Notes under the pieces: model-generated
Told to the model about the DNA's origin: nothing
What the model saw: the letters and a program-made list of their open reading frames with translations, nothing else
Database searches by the model: none
Position numbers and translations under genes: made by a program
Part shown: positions 16,694 through 25,445 of the stretch, piece after piece
Layout: the number at the start of each line of letters is the position of its first letter
Position numbering within the stretch: position 1 is the first letter of the stretch
Assembly: GCF_010726085.1 (NCBI RefSeq)
Contig: NZ_AP022560.1
Coordinates: 2,170,001 to 2,234,000, forward strand
Length of the DNA stretch: 64,000 nucleotides
Source: Mycolicibacterium moriokaense
Lineage (GTDB): Bacteria; Actinomycetota; Actinomycetes; Mycobacteriales; Mycobacteriaceae
Direction: 5' to 3'

Positions 16694-18546
16694 TGGCGTC
16701 GACTTCTACGCTGCTGCGCATCGCGACCGCCGGCTCCGTCGACGACGGAAAGTCGACCCTCATCGGCCGGTTGCTGTACGACTCGAAGGCCGTCATGGAG
16801 GATCAGCTCGCCGCGGTCGAGCGCACCTCCAAGGAACGCGGACACGATTACACCGACCTGGCTTTGGTGACCGACGGCCTGCGCGCCGAGCGGGAACAGG
16901 GCATCACGATCGACGTCGCCTACCGCTACTTCGCTACGGCCAAGCGGAAATTCATCATCGCCGACACCCCGGGCCACATCCAGTACACCCGCAACATGGT
17001 GACCGGCACCTCGACGGCACAACTGGCGATCGTATTGGTCGACGCCAGGCACGGACTGCTCGAGCAGTCCCGCAGGCACGCCTTCCTTGCGTCGCTGCTG
17101 GGCATCAGGCATATCGTCCTCGCGGTCAACAAGATGGACCTCGTCGGTTGGGACCGTGAGCAATTCGAGAAAATCCGCGACGACTTCCACGAGTTCGCGG
17201 CGCGACTAGACTTTCACGACGTCACCACCATCCCGCTGTCGGCGCTCAACGGCGACAACGTCGTAACCAAGTCGGATCTGACGCCGTGGTACGACGGTCC
17301 CGCGCTGCTGTCGCACCTCGAGGACGTCTACATCGCAGGCGACCGCAACCTCGTCGACGTGCGATTCCCGGTGCAGTACGTCATCCGGCCGCAGAGCCTC
17401 GAGCACCACGACCACCGCAGCTATGCAGGCACCGTCGCCAGCGGTGTGATGCGTCCCGGCGACGAGGTCGTCGTACTGCCGACCGGAAAGACCAGCCGCA
17501 TCACCGCGATCGAGGGTCCCAGCGGCCCTGTGCAGGAAGCCTTCCCGCCGATGGCGGTGTCGATCAGCCTGGCCGACGACATCGACATCTCGCGCGGCGA
17601 CATGATCGCCCGGCCGAACAACCAGCCGAGGGTCGCACAGGAATTCGACGCCACGGTGTGCTGGATGGCCGACGAGTCCTCGCTCGAGCCCGGCCGTGAC
17701 TATTTGATCAAGCACACCACCCGCACGACGCGGGCGAGGGTGACGGCGCTCGACTACCGCCTCGACGTCAACTCGCTGCACCGCGACAAGTCCGCAACTG
17801 CGCTGAAACTCAATGAGCTGGGCCGTATCTCGTTGCGGACCCAGACGCCGCTGCTGCTCGACGAGTACAGCCGCAACGCCGCCACCGGTTCGTTCATCCT
17901 GATCGATCCGAACACCAACGGAACCGTGGCCGCGGGCATGATCCTGCCTCAGGTCACCGCCCGTACGTCGAGCCCGAACACCGTGCGCCACGAATCGTTG
18001 TGCAAGGCCGAGGACCGGCTGTCCAAGGGCAGGACCGTGTGGTTCACCGGATTGTCCGGCTCGGGGAAGTCGTCGGTGGCGATGCTCGTCGAGCAGAAGC
18101 TGCTCGAAAAGGGCGTTCCCGCATATGTTCTCGACGGAGACAACCTGCGTCACGGGCTCAACGCCGACCTCGGGTTCTCGATGGCCGACCGTGCCGAGAA
18201 CCAGCGGCGGCTGGCACACGTCGCCGCCATCCTCGCCGACTCCGGTCAGGTGGTGCTCGTTCCCGCCATCAGCCCACTCGAGGAGCACCGTGAGTTGGCG
18301 CGGAAGGTCACCACCGAAGCCGGACTCGACTTCTTCGAGGTGTTCTGCGACACCCCGCTGGAGGACTGCGAGCGTCGTGACCCGAAGGGGTTGTACGCCA
18401 AGGCGCGTGCGGGCGAGATCACCCACTTCACCGGAATCGACAGCCCGTACCAGCGACCCAAGAATCCCGATCTGCGGCTCACTCCCGACCACACGCCCGA
18501 GGAGCTCGCCGACCGGGTGGTCGAACTGCTGGAAAGCAGGCAGTGA
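16693..18546 (+). CDS. cysNC: Bifunctional sulfate adenylyltransferase large subunit / APS kinase CysNC
   Basis: This 617-residue fusion drives APS synthesis by GTP hydrolysis and then phosphorylates APS to PAPS. The N-terminal translation-factor GTPase spans residues 1-220: G1 GSVDDGKSTLIGRLLYDSK, G2 GITIDVAYRYF, G3 DTPGH, G4 NKMD. EF-Tu-like beta-barrel domains run to about 430. The APS kinase has P-loop GLSGSGKSS near 455, followed by LDGDNLRHGLNADLGFS and the KGLYAKARAGEI segment. It is coupled to cysD and cysQ by 1- and 4-base overlaps. The fusion is standard for mycobacteria (Rv1286). Confidence 0.96.
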   Translation: MASTSTLLRIATAGSVDDGKSTLIGRLLYDSKAVMEDQLAAVERTSKERGHDYTDLALVTDGLRAEREQGITIDVAYRYFATAKRKFIIADTPGHIQYTRNMVTGTSTAQLAIVLVDARHGLLEQSRRHAFLASLLGIRHIVLAVNKMDLVGWDREQFEKIRDDFHEFAARLDFHDVTTIPLSALNGDNVVTKSDLTPWYDGPALLSHLEDVYIAGDRNLVDVRFPVQYVIRPQSLEHHDHRSYAGTVASGVMRPGDEVVVLPTGKTSRITAIEGPSGPVQEAFPPMAVSISLADDIDISRGDMIARPNNQPRVAQEFDATVCWMADESSLEPGRDYLIKHTTRTTRARVTALDYRLDVNSLHRDKSATALKLNELGRISLRTQTPLLLDEYSRNAATGSFILIDPNTNGTVAAGMILPQVTARTSSPNTVRHESLCKAEDRLSKGRTVWFTGLSGSGKSSVAMLVEQKLLEKGVPAYVLDGDNLRHGLNADLGFSMADRAENQRRLAHVAAILADSGQVVLVPAISPLEEHRELARKVTTEAGLDFFEVFCDTPLEDCERRDPKGLYAKARAGEITHFTGIDSPYQRPKNPDLRLTPDHTPEELADRVVELLESRQ

Positions 18547-19274
18547 ACGACCACGACGTCGCCGCTCGATTGGCGACGCAGGCGGGCAAGCTGCTGCTCG
18601 ACGTCCGCATCGAGTTCGCCGATGCCAGCCAGGATGAGCGGAAAGCGGCGGGGGACAAACGGTCTCACGACTTCTTGATGTCCGCGCTGGCCGACGAACG
18701 ACCGGGCGATGCGGTGTTGTCGGAGGAGGGTGCGGACAGCCCCGTGCGGTTGTCCTCCGACCGGGTATGGATCGTCGACCCACTCGACGGCACGCGAGAG
18801 TTCTCCGAGTTGGGACGCGACGACTGGGCCGTTCACGTCGCACTCTGGCAGTCGGGCGAGTTGGTCGCGGGGGCCGTTGCGCTACCGGCGCAGGGCGTCA
18901 CGCTGGCAACCCCGACGGTGAGCGCGCCGCCGCCTGCGCCGTCGAAGCCGCGCGTGGTGGTGTCACGGACCCGACCGCCCGCCGTGGCGCTCGATGTGCG
19001 TGACGCGCTGGACGGTGTTCTGGTCGAAATGGGCTCGGCGGGGGCCAAGGTCGCCTCGGTGGTGCAGGGGCTCTCGGACGTCTACGTCCATGCGGGCGGT
19101 CAGTACGAATGGGATTCGGCGGCACCGGTCGCCGTGGCCCGCGCAGCGGGGCTGCACACGTCGCGTATCGACGGCTCGCCGCTGCTCTACAACCGGCAGG
19201 ACCCACGGTTGCCGGACCTGGTGGTGTGTCGACCCGAACTCGCCGACGCCGTTCTCGAAGTGACACGTGATTGA
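18543..19274 (+). CDS. cysQ: 3'(2'),5'-bisphosphate nucleotidase, CysQ-like (inositol monophosphatase family)
   Basis: This 243-residue metal-dependent phosphatase starts at GTG 18543 in a GTGA overlap with cysNC. The family motifs are present: the first acidic ligand in SEEGAD, the double-metal site [14 protein letters not shown], and the late [15 protein letters not shown] motif. CysQ removes the 3'-phosphate of PAP/PAPS, so it recycles or limits the product of the two genes in front of it. In M. tuberculosis the characterised cysQ (Rv2131c) is not linked to cysDNC as I recall; here the phosphatase is fused into the operon. A broader phosphatase activity (inositol or fructose bisphosphate) cannot be excluded. 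Confidence 0.85.
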   Translation: MNDHDVAARLATQAGKLLLDVRIEFADASQDERKAAGDKRSHDFLMSALADERPGDAVLSEEGADSPVRLSSDRVWIVDPLDGTREFSELGRDDWAVHVALWQSGELVAGAVALPAQGVTLATPTVSAPPPAPSKPRVVVSRTRPPAVALDVRDALDGVLVEMGSAGAKVASVVQGLSDVYVHAGGQYEWDSAAPVAVARAAGLHTSRIDGSPLLYNRQDPRLPDLVVCRPELADAVLEVTRD

Positions 19275-19282
19275 CTGGCCTC

Positions 19283-19759
19283 ATGCGGATGTCGGCCAAA
19301 GCGGAATACGCCGTCCGTGCGATGGTTCAGCTGGCCACCGCCGAGGAAGGCGTGGTGGTGAAGACCGAGGACTTGGCCAAGGCCCAGGGCATCCCGCCGC
19401 AGTTCCTCGTCGACATCCTGTCCGACCTGCGCACCGACCGTCTGGTCCGCAGCCACCGCGGCCGTGACGGCGGATACGAATTGGCCCGGCCTGCGGCCGA
19501 TATCAGCATCGCCGACGTACTGCGATGCATCGACGGCCCGCTGGCCAGCGTCCGCGATATCGGGCTCGGCGATCTACCGTACTCGGGTCCGACGGCGGCG
19601 CTGACCGACGTCTGGCGGGCGTTGCGGGCCAGCATGCGGTCCGTGCTCGAGGAGACCAGCCTCGCCGAGGTCGCCGCAGGCACCCTGCCGGAGCATGTCG
19701 GGAAGCTGGCCGACGACTACCGCGCGCAGGAGGAGACGCGCGGCCACTCGGTCCGCTAG
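19283..19759 (+). CDS. Rrf2-family transcriptional regulator (Rv1287-type)
   Basis: This 158-residue winged-helix protein starts at ATG 19283 ([18 protein letters not shown]). The DNA-binding region is residues 1-75 and includes [12 protein letters not shown] and the wing [14 protein letters not shown]. The three-cysteine Fe-S cluster of IscR/NsrR is missing: only one Cys (VLRCIDG) is seen in that region. It therefore probably senses something other than an Fe-S cluster. Its place 8 bases after cysQ makes it a candidate CymR-like regulator of sulfate assimilation. Its stop overlaps the convergent tetR stop by 4 bases. Confidence 0.88.
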   Translation: MRMSAKAEYAVRAMVQLATAEEGVVVKTEDLAKAQGIPPQFLVDILSDLRTDRLVRSHRGRDGGYELARPAADISIADVLRCIDGPLASVRDIGLGDLPYSGPTAALTDVWRALRASMRSVLEETSLAEVAAGTLPEHVGKLADDYRAQEETRGHSVR

Positions 19760-20397
19760 CGCCGGCGTCTCTTCCTGCCGTGCGCGGCGATCCCGTCGAG
19801 CAGCATGCGCAGACCCTGCGCGAAGTCCTCTTCGACCGATACCCGTTGTGCGACGTGGGAGAGCGCTTCGACGTGGGGATGTGCGGCCCCTGCCGCCGAG
19901 CCGATGCGCTTGGCGACGTCGGCGGCGTCGCGACCGCGCGTCAACGGCCCCGCAAGTTCGGCCTGGGCGGCTCCGACGACCAGCGCGAGGACGGCATGGA
20001 AGGCGGACAGACGGTCGGCGTCGGAAAGGCCTCCGCGGGCAAGGGCCGCGATGAGCGCGTCTGCCGCGGCGAATCCGGTCGCCGACGCGGTGCGGCGCGT
20101 CAGCACCAGCGGAATGGCGGCCGGATGCGCGCGGATGCCCCGCCATATTTCCTGGGCCACCGCGTAGACGTCGTCGATCCAGTGTTCAGTCGGCTCGGGC
20201 ACCCGCACCTCGGCGACCACCGCCGCCACCACCAGTTCCTCGAGCCCCTCTTTGTCGGGCACGTAGTTGTAAACGGTCATCGGTCCGGTGCCCAATGCTG
20301 CGGCCAGTGCGCGCATGCTCAGCGCGCTCACTCCGGCGTCGTCGACGATGCTCAACGCCGCGGCGGCGATCTCCTCGGTGGTGAACCGTGCCCGCAT
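19756..20397 (-). CDS. TetR-family repressor controlling the divergent hydrolase operon
   Basis: This 213-residue regulator has an N-terminal helix-turn-helix ([44 protein letters not shown]) and a TetR_C-type ligand domain. The C-terminus is basic (HGRKRRRR). It is transcribed away from the alpha/beta-hydrolase gene. The 82-base gap between them contains two near-identical inverted operators, so it is expected to repress both itself and the 20479-22027 operon. The ligand is unknown. Confidence 0.9.
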   Translation of the reverse strand: MRARFTTEEIAAAALSIVDDAGVSALSMRALAAALGTGPMTVYNYVPDKEGLEELVVAAVVAEVRVPEPTEHWIDDVYAVAQEIWRGIRAHPAAIPLVLTRRTASATGFAAADALIAALARGGLSDADRLSAFHAVLALVVGAAQAELAGPLTRGRDAADVAKRIGSAAGAAHPHVEALSHVAQRVSVEEDFAQGLRMLLDGIAAHGRKRRRR

Positions 20398-20418
20398 TTT
20401 CCGCCCTTACGCCTTGAC

Positions 20419-20464
20419 AAGTACGTCGTACGTAAAGCAGTGTAGCTATACGTACAACGTACTT
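20419..20464. promoter_or_regulatory. Double TetR operator between tetR and the hydrolase gene
   Basis: AAGTACGTCGTACGTA (20419-20434) and TACGTACAACGTACTT (20449-20464) are inverse complements at 15 of 16 positions, about 30 bases centre to centre. Each contains a small palindrome: GTACG-T-CGTAC at 20421-20431 and GTAC-N3-GTAC at 20452-20462. The pair fills most of the short divergent intergenic region, the classic layout of a TetR-repressed divergent promoter. Confidence 0.8.
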
Positions 20465-20478
20465 ATGAGGAGTAGGCG

Positions 20479-21381
20479 ATGACGGCGACGATCCCGACCG
20501 ACCGTGTGGACTTCGACTCGGGCGGCACCCGCTGCGCGGCGTGGTTGACGTTGCCGGCCGGCCGCGGACCGCACCCCGCCGTGGTGTTGGTGCACGGTCT
20601 GGGCGCGACGCACGACATGATGCTGGCGCAGTACGAACAGCACTTCGCCGCGGCGGGCATCGCTACGCTCGCTTTCGATTACCGGAACACCGGAGCCTCG
20701 AACGGTGCTCCGCGACAACATATTTCGATACGGAACCAATGCCAGGATGTCGCGGCGGCGGTCGCGCACCTTCGCGGGCGTGCCGACATCGACGCCGCGC
20801 GGATCGGGCTCTGGGGTACCAGCCTTGGTGCGATGAACGTCATCAAGGTCGCGGCGGTGCTCGACGACATCGCCGTCGCGATCGTGCAGTGCCCGATCGT
20901 GCACGGACCAGGCGCCGCACGCCGACTCGGACCTCTCGCGGCGCTACGGCTCGCGCCGGCGATCGCCGAGGATTTCCTGCGTCTCATCACGCGCCGGCGC
21001 CGCCGCTATGTACCGATCGTCGGTCCGCCCGGAGGCTTTGCGATGGTGACGGTCGATGGTGCCGAATCGGGCTGGAACTCGACCGTGCCGCCGGGCGGAA
21101 CCTTCGACAACCGCATTGTCGCCGCAGATGCCCTGGCCATGGTGACGACATCGGCGCTGCGCCAGGCCCGCGACGTCGAGGCGCCGCTGCTGGTGTGCGT
21201 GTGCGATCGCGAGAACCTGATGGACCCCGCGTACGCCGAACAGGTCGCGCGTAGGGCACCGCGCGGCATCGCCCGCCACTACGACTCAGACCATTTCGCG
21301 ATCTACCATCCACCGCTGGTCAGCGAGGTGCTGGCCGACCAGACGGCCTTTCTGCAGGAGCATCTCGATGTCCGTGCGTGA
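20479..21381 (+). CDS. Alpha/beta-hydrolase, TetR-controlled
   Basis: This 300-residue cytoplasmic hydrolase has a strong GAGGAG Shine-Dalgarno. The oxyanion region HGLGATHD, nucleophile elbow G-T-S-L-G (IGLWGTSLGAMNV), the late acid near CDRENLMDP and the catalytic His in YDSDHFAIYH are in order. The gene lies next to a divergent tetR gene with a double operator and overlaps the downstream MDMPI-like gene by 14 bases, so it is probably an inducible detoxification or catabolic enzyme. The substrate (an ester, lactone or C-C bond) cannot be predicted. Confidence 0.85.
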   Translation: MTATIPTDRVDFDSGGTRCAAWLTLPAGRGPHPAVVLVHGLGATHDMMLAQYEQHFAAAGIATLAFDYRNTGASNGAPRQHISIRNQCQDVAAAVAHLRGRADIDAARIGLWGTSLGAMNVIKVAAVLDDIAVAIVQCPIVHGPGAARRLGPLAALRLAPAIAEDFLRLITRRRRRYVPIVGPPGGFAMVTVDGAESGWNSTVPPGGTFDNRIVAADALAMVTTSALRQARDVEAPLLVCVCDRENLMDPAYAEQVARRAPRGIARHYDSDHFAIYHPPLVSEVLADQTAFLQEHLDVRA

Positions 21382-22027
21382 AATGCTGTGCCGCAACGAC
21401 GAACGGTTCCGCACCGTGGTCGCCGGCCTCGGCTCAGACGAGTGGGCGCATCCCAGCCTGTGCGACCAGTGGTCAAACCACGACGTGCTGGCACACCTCG
21501 TCGTCGGCTACCGCTGTGGCCCCGGCGAGATGCTGCGCGAGATTGCGCGCCACGGTGGATTATTCGACCGCGCGAACTCCGCGATGGCGCGTGCGCTTGC
21601 TGAGATCCACAGTCCCGACGAACTACTCGACGAACTCGGTCAGCTGATGTACCGGCCGCGTGGGCTCGGCCGCGTGTTTCCACCGCGGCTGCTCCTTGGC
21701 GATCACATCACGCACGAACTCGACATCCTGTTCGCCGTCGAGCGCGTACCGCAGATTCCGGACGAGATGCTCGCGACGGTACTCAACACGCAAGTGGCGC
21801 TACCCAATCCGTTTGTGCCGGCCTACCGCAACAGCCGTGGATTGCGGCTGCGGACCACCGATATCGACTGGGCACACGGTGACAGCGGGCCGGTCGTCGA
21901 AGGGCGCGCCGCGGAACTGGTGTCCGTGCTCGGCAGCCGGCCGCGGATGCTGCCCGCTCTACGCGGTGACGGTGTCGAACTGCTCGCGTCGCGGATCAGT
22001 CCGCGCCCGATCCATAGGGCCGGGTGA
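21368..22027 (+). CDS. Maleylpyruvate-isomerase-family mycothiol-dependent protein (DinB-like)
   Basis: This 219-residue protein resembles the MDMPI N-terminal/DinB four-helix family, in which a metal held by three His/Glu residues activates mycothiol. Candidate ligands are in NHDVLAHLV and GDHITHELD. The N-terminal ERFRTVVAGLGSDEWAHPSLCDQW is typical of the family. It overlaps the hydrolase gene and shares its TetR control. Together they suggest mycothiol-linked processing of an electrophile. The true reaction is unknown. Confidence 0.75.
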   Translation: MSVREMLCRNDERFRTVVAGLGSDEWAHPSLCDQWSNHDVLAHLVVGYRCGPGEMLREIARHGGLFDRANSAMARALAEIHSPDELLDELGQLMYRPRGLGRVFPPRLLLGDHITHELDILFAVERVPQIPDEMLATVLNTQVALPNPFVPAYRNSRGLRLRTTDIDWAHGDSGPVVEGRAAELVSVLGSRPRMLPALRGDGVELLASRISPRPIHRAG

Positions 22028-22388
22028 TGATCTCGAGGTAGTGCCCACCGGGATCCTGGAAGTACACCCCGCGGCCGCCGTCGTTGTGGTTGATCTCGCC
22101 GGGACGGCTTCCTCTGGGGTCGGCCCAGTGCTGCAGGCCGCGCTCGCGGATCCGTCCGTAGATGGCGTCGAACTCCTCCTCGGACACGAGGAACGCGTAG
22201 TGCTGCGGGCGAATGTCCTCGTCGGGTCCGACCTGGGCGTAGTCGAGGCTGGCGTCGTGGCTGAGTCCGACCGCGAGGAAGTGGCCGAACTCCTTGGCCG
22301 GCGGCAGGCCGAACAGTTCGGTGAAGAATCGTGCCGATTCTTCCCGGTCGCGCGAGGCGACGATGGTGTGGTTGAACTGGATCGCCAT
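21996..22388 (-). CDS. VOC-superfamily (glyoxalase/dioxygenase-like) protein
   Basis: This 130-residue vicinal-oxygen-chelate domain protein starts at ATG 22388 (MAIQFNHTIVASRDREESAR). Two beta-alpha-beta-beta-beta modules are visible, with candidate metal residues His7, His63 or so in PQHYAFLV, and Glu near the end of FQDPGGHYLEIITRP. Its 3' end overlaps the convergent MDMPI-like gene by 32 bases. It may act in isomerisation or ring cleavage; the family is too broad for a closer call. Confidence 0.85.
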   Translation of the reverse strand: MAIQFNHTIVASRDREESARFFTELFGLPPAKEFGHFLAVGLSHDASLDYAQVGPDEDIRPQHYAFLVSEEEFDAIYGRIRERGLQHWADPRGSRPGEINHNDGGRGVYFQDPGGHYLEIITRPYGSGAD

Positions 22389-22446
22389 GCCAATCCAGTC
22401 AACCACCGGTTCCGGTGCGACGGCAACGATGCACGATGGAGGGGTG

Positions 22447-22974
22447 ATGCGAGTCGATGTCCTCGAGGGTCCGCGGATCACGCTGCGACCACCGACCCTC
22501 GATGACGCAGAACCGCTGTTCGAGCGCATCGCCTCCGACCCTGAGGTGTCGAGGTACATGTCGTGGCGGACGCATCGCAATGTCGGCGAGACCCGCCACG
22601 TCATCACCGAGGTGTTCAACGTCGGTGGGGAGACGGCCCGGCTGATCGATCTAAACGACGGCGGCGGCGTGATCGGCGCTATCGGTTGGCGGCGTCCGCA
22701 GCCGCACATCGTCGACTTCGGCTACTACCTCGGCCGTCCATGGTGGGGGAAGGGCTATATGTCCGAGGCGGTGCGGCTGGTTCTTGACCACGTCGAGCGC
22801 GACCCGAGCGTGTACCGTGTCTCGGCGCACTGTTACGTCGACAACACGGCATCGGCACGGGTGTTGGAGCGCAGCGGGCTGAAATTCGAAGGTCGGCTGG
22901 TGCGTTATGCGGTATTGCCGAATATCAGCTCTGAGCCGCAGGACTGCCTGCTGTTCGCGAAAGGGGTGCGCTAG
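22447..22974 (+). CDS. GNAT-family N-acetyltransferase (RimJ/RimL-like)
   Basis: This 175-residue acetyltransferase has the GNAT fold. The RimJ-like N-terminus GPRITLRPPTLDDAEPLFER opens it. The acetyl-CoA binding segment is YYLGRPWWGKGYMSEAVRLVL, and VDNTASARVLERSGLKFEG follows. ATG 22447 was chosen over the adjacent GTG 22444. Its stop abuts the ATG of the nitronate monooxygenase gene, so the two are co-transcribed. The acceptor (protein N-terminus or small amine) is unknown. Confidence 0.85.
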   Translation: MRVDVLEGPRITLRPPTLDDAEPLFERIASDPEVSRYMSWRTHRNVGETRHVITEVFNVGGETARLIDLNDGGGVIGAIGWRRPQPHIVDFGYYLGRPWWGKGYMSEAVRLVLDHVERDPSVYRVSAHCYVDNTASARVLERSGLKFEGRLVRYAVLPNISSEPQDCLLFAKGVR

Positions 22975-23985
22975 ATGTTTGACCTTCGCGAGCTCGCCGT
23001 ACCGATCGTCGTCGCGCCCATGGCCGGTGGGCCGTCGACGCCGGAGTTGGCAGCGGCGGGGACGGACGCCGGCGGTCTCGGGTTCGTCCCTGCGGGGTAT
23101 CTCGCGGCCGACGCATTCGCCGAACGCCTCGGGACGGCGGCCCAACTGACGACGGGACCCATCGGCGCCAATCTCTTTGTGCCGCAGCCGAGTGCGGGCA
23201 CCGCAGCCGAGATCGCGGCGTACGCCGCGGCGCTCGCCCCTGAAGCGGAACGTTACGGCGTTGCCCTCGGCGATCCGCGGTTCGACGACGATGCATGGGC
23301 AGCGAAGCTGGACGTGTTGCTCGATCTGCGGCCCGCGGTGGCGTCGTTCACGTTCGGCGTGCCGAGCGCAGACCAATGTAAACGACTGCGCGATGCGGGC
23401 ATCACGACCGTCGGGACCGTGACAACGCTGTCGGAAGCGCGGGCTGCGGTGGAAGCGGGTGTGGACGTGATTGCCGCGCAGGGCCCGTCCGCAGGTGGCC
23501 ATCGCGGGACATTCGACCCGGCCGCGCAACCCGCCGTCGAACCGCTGGAGCAACTGCTCACCGGGCTGACGGCGACGTTCGACATTCCGGTGATCGCCGC
23601 GGGGGGACTGTCGACCGCCGACGACATCAGCCGGGTGCTGCAATCAGGTGCGGTCGCAGCGCAACTCGGCACGGCCTTCCTACTCGCCGACGAGGCGGGC
23701 AGCAGTCCCGTCCACCGAGCCGCGCTCGCGGACCCGCAGTTCACCGAAACCGTTGTCACCCGGTCATTTTCCGGGCGGTATGCCCGCGGCCTGCGGAACC
23801 GGTTCGTGGATGAGCACGAGGCACAGGCACCGTTCGGCTATCCGGAGATTCACTACCTGACCAGTCCGGTGCGGGCTGCGTCCGTGCGCGCGGGTGATCC
23901 GCATGCCGTCAATGTCTGGGCAGGGACTGGTTTCCGCCACGCCAGGGCGGGTTCGGTGGCCGAAATCATCGAGAACCTGATGTAA
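22975..23985 (+). CDS. Nitronate monooxygenase family flavoprotein
   Basis: This 336-residue FMN-dependent TIM-barrel enzyme starts at the ATG directly after the acetyltransferase stop. The early VAPMAGGPSTPELAAA stretch, the AAQGPSAGGHRGTF motif with its probable catalytic His, and the FMN-phosphate motif VIAAGGLSTADDI and QLGTAFLLADEAG are diagnostic. Such enzymes oxidise toxic nitronates such as propionate 3-nitronate, or act as related enone reductases. Cytoplasmic. Confidence 0.88.
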   Translation: MFDLRELAVPIVVAPMAGGPSTPELAAAGTDAGGLGFVPAGYLAADAFAERLGTAAQLTTGPIGANLFVPQPSAGTAAEIAAYAAALAPEAERYGVALGDPRFDDDAWAAKLDVLLDLRPAVASFTFGVPSADQCKRLRDAGITTVGTVTTLSEARAAVEAGVDVIAAQGPSAGGHRGTFDPAAQPAVEPLEQLLTGLTATFDIPVIAAGGLSTADDISRVLQSGAVAAQLGTAFLLADEAGSSPVHRAALADPQFTETVVTRSFSGRYARGLRNRFVDEHEAQAPFGYPEIHYLTSPVRAASVRAGDPHAVNVWAGTGFRHARAGSVAEIIENLM

Positions 23986-24013
23986 TTGGTCGTCAGCAGA
24001 TAGCGTCCACGCC

Positions 24014-25360
24014 ATGCCAAAGCTGACACGGCGCCAATTCGCCGCGAGCGCAGGCGTGCTTGCGGCGGTCGCGATGCTGCCCGGCTGCAGCGACAGCGAG
24101 GAAAGTAGCGGCGGCGATCAGCGCAGCGACGCACCGAAAGAACGCATCGTGGTGGTGGGAGCAGGCATGGCGGGGCTCGCGGCCGCGCGGCGCCTCGCCG
24201 ATGCGGGCAAGGACGTCACCGTGTTGGAGGCCCGTGATCGGATCGGCGGCCGCATGTGGACCAACACATCGCTCGGTGTTCCGATCGACCTGGGCGCGGC
24301 GTGGATACACGGCACCGAGAACAATCCGCTCACCGAGCTCGCCGACGAGGTGGGAGCGCGCCGAGTCGAGACCGACTTCGACAGGCCGGTTCTGTATCAG
24401 GACGGACGCGAACTCAGCTCCGAGGTTGTGCAGAACACCCTGGAGCGCTGGCAGCAGATCGCCAAAGACCTTGGCACCCTTAGTGATAACGCAGGCGATC
24501 ACGAGTCGGTCGCCAACGGTCTGGCTGAGGTCGCCGATATGAACGATCCGCTCATCCAATGGGCGGTGGCCAGCGAGATCGTCGGCGAGTACGCGGCCGA
24601 CCCCGAAGAGCTCTCGCTCAAGTGGTTGGGCAATGAAGGCGAGTTCGACGGACCCGACGTCCTCCTGCCCGGCGGATACCAGGAGTTGGCACAACATCTC
24701 GCGCGCGGACTGGACATACAGCTGGGTACGGAGATCACTCGCGTCACGTACGACGACCAAAAGGTGCGACTCGAGACGTCACAGGGTGCGGTAGACGCCG
24801 ACCGGGTCATCCTCACGATCCCGTTGGGTGTGCTCAAGGCGGGCACGATCACCTTCGACCCGCCGTTGCCCCACGAGAAGCAGGCCGCGATCGAGCGACT
24901 CGGCTTCGGTTTACTCGACAAGGTGGTGCTGAAGTTCGACCAACCCTTCTGGCCTGATGCCGATGTCTTGGGCCTCGTCGGTGCCGACCAGCCGGTGCCG
25001 TTCCTGATCAACGGCGAGGCGTTCGCCGACGCGCCGCTGTTGGTCGCCTTGCGCGGCGGTCGCGACGCGCGTGCGCGTGAGGCCCTTTCCGATGAGGATG
25101 CGGTCGCCCAAGTGGTGGCGGCCCTCAAGGCGCCCAACCCGACCGGATCACTCGTCACCCGCTGGGCCGCGGATCCGTACGCGCGGGGTTCATACAGCTT
25201 CATCGCCGTCGGTTCGAGCCCCGACGACATGGATGCCCTCGCCGAGCCGATCAACGACAGGCTGGCATTCGCAGGAGAGGCGACCAATCCGGAGTTCTTC
25301 GCGACCGTCCACGGTGCGTATCAGAGCGGCATCCGCGAGGCCGAGCGAATCCTCGGGTAA
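24014..25360 (+). CDS. Tat-exported lipoprotein flavin amine oxidase
   Basis: This 448-residue FAD amine oxidase has a double-purpose signal. The twin-arginine motif is TRRQFAASAG, and a lipobox L-P-G-C follows with Cys25. It should therefore fold with FAD in the cytoplasm, be exported by Tat and then be lipid-anchored outside. The dinucleotide motif VVVGAGMAGLAAARRLADAG and the GG doublet VLEARDRIGGRMWT come next. The C-terminal FAD-contact motif is LAFAGEATNPEFFATVHGAYQSG. It resembles monoamine/polyamine oxidases. The substrate is unknown. A long hairpin follows the stop. Confidence 0.88.
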   Translation: MPKLTRRQFAASAGVLAAVAMLPGCSDSEESSGGDQRSDAPKERIVVVGAGMAGLAAARRLADAGKDVTVLEARDRIGGRMWTNTSLGVPIDLGAAWIHGTENNPLTELADEVGARRVETDFDRPVLYQDGRELSSEVVQNTLERWQQIAKDLGTLSDNAGDHESVANGLAEVADMNDPLIQWAVASEIVGEYAADPEELSLKWLGNEGEFDGPDVLLPGGYQELAQHLARGLDIQLGTEITRVTYDDQKVRLETSQGAVDADRVILTIPLGVLKAGTITFDPPLPHEKQAAIERLGFGLLDKVVLKFDQPFWPDADVLGLVGADQPVPFLINGEAFADAPLLVALRGGRDARAREALSDEDAVAQVVAALKAPNPTGSLVTRWAADPYARGSYSFIAVGSSPDDMDALAEPINDRLAFAGEATNPEFFATVHGAYQSGIREAERILG

Positions 25361-25362
25361 TT

Positions 25363-25415
25363 GCGATTTCGGCGTGGCTGGTCACGCTGAGCGTGACCGA
25401 GCACGCCGAAATCGC
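25363..25415. terminator. Long nested palindrome after the amine oxidase gene
   Basis: A 14-bp outer stem (GCGATTTCGGCGTG and complement) encloses a 9-bp inner stem (GGTCACGCT and complement) with a 1-base centre and 3-base internal loops on each side. It begins 2 bases after the stop codon and probably terminates transcription. Its plan resembles the palindrome at 48355-48403, which suggests a dispersed element family. Confidence 0.7.
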
Positions 25416-25445
25416 CGTCGTAGGTGGGCATGCGAGACTCGCTGA

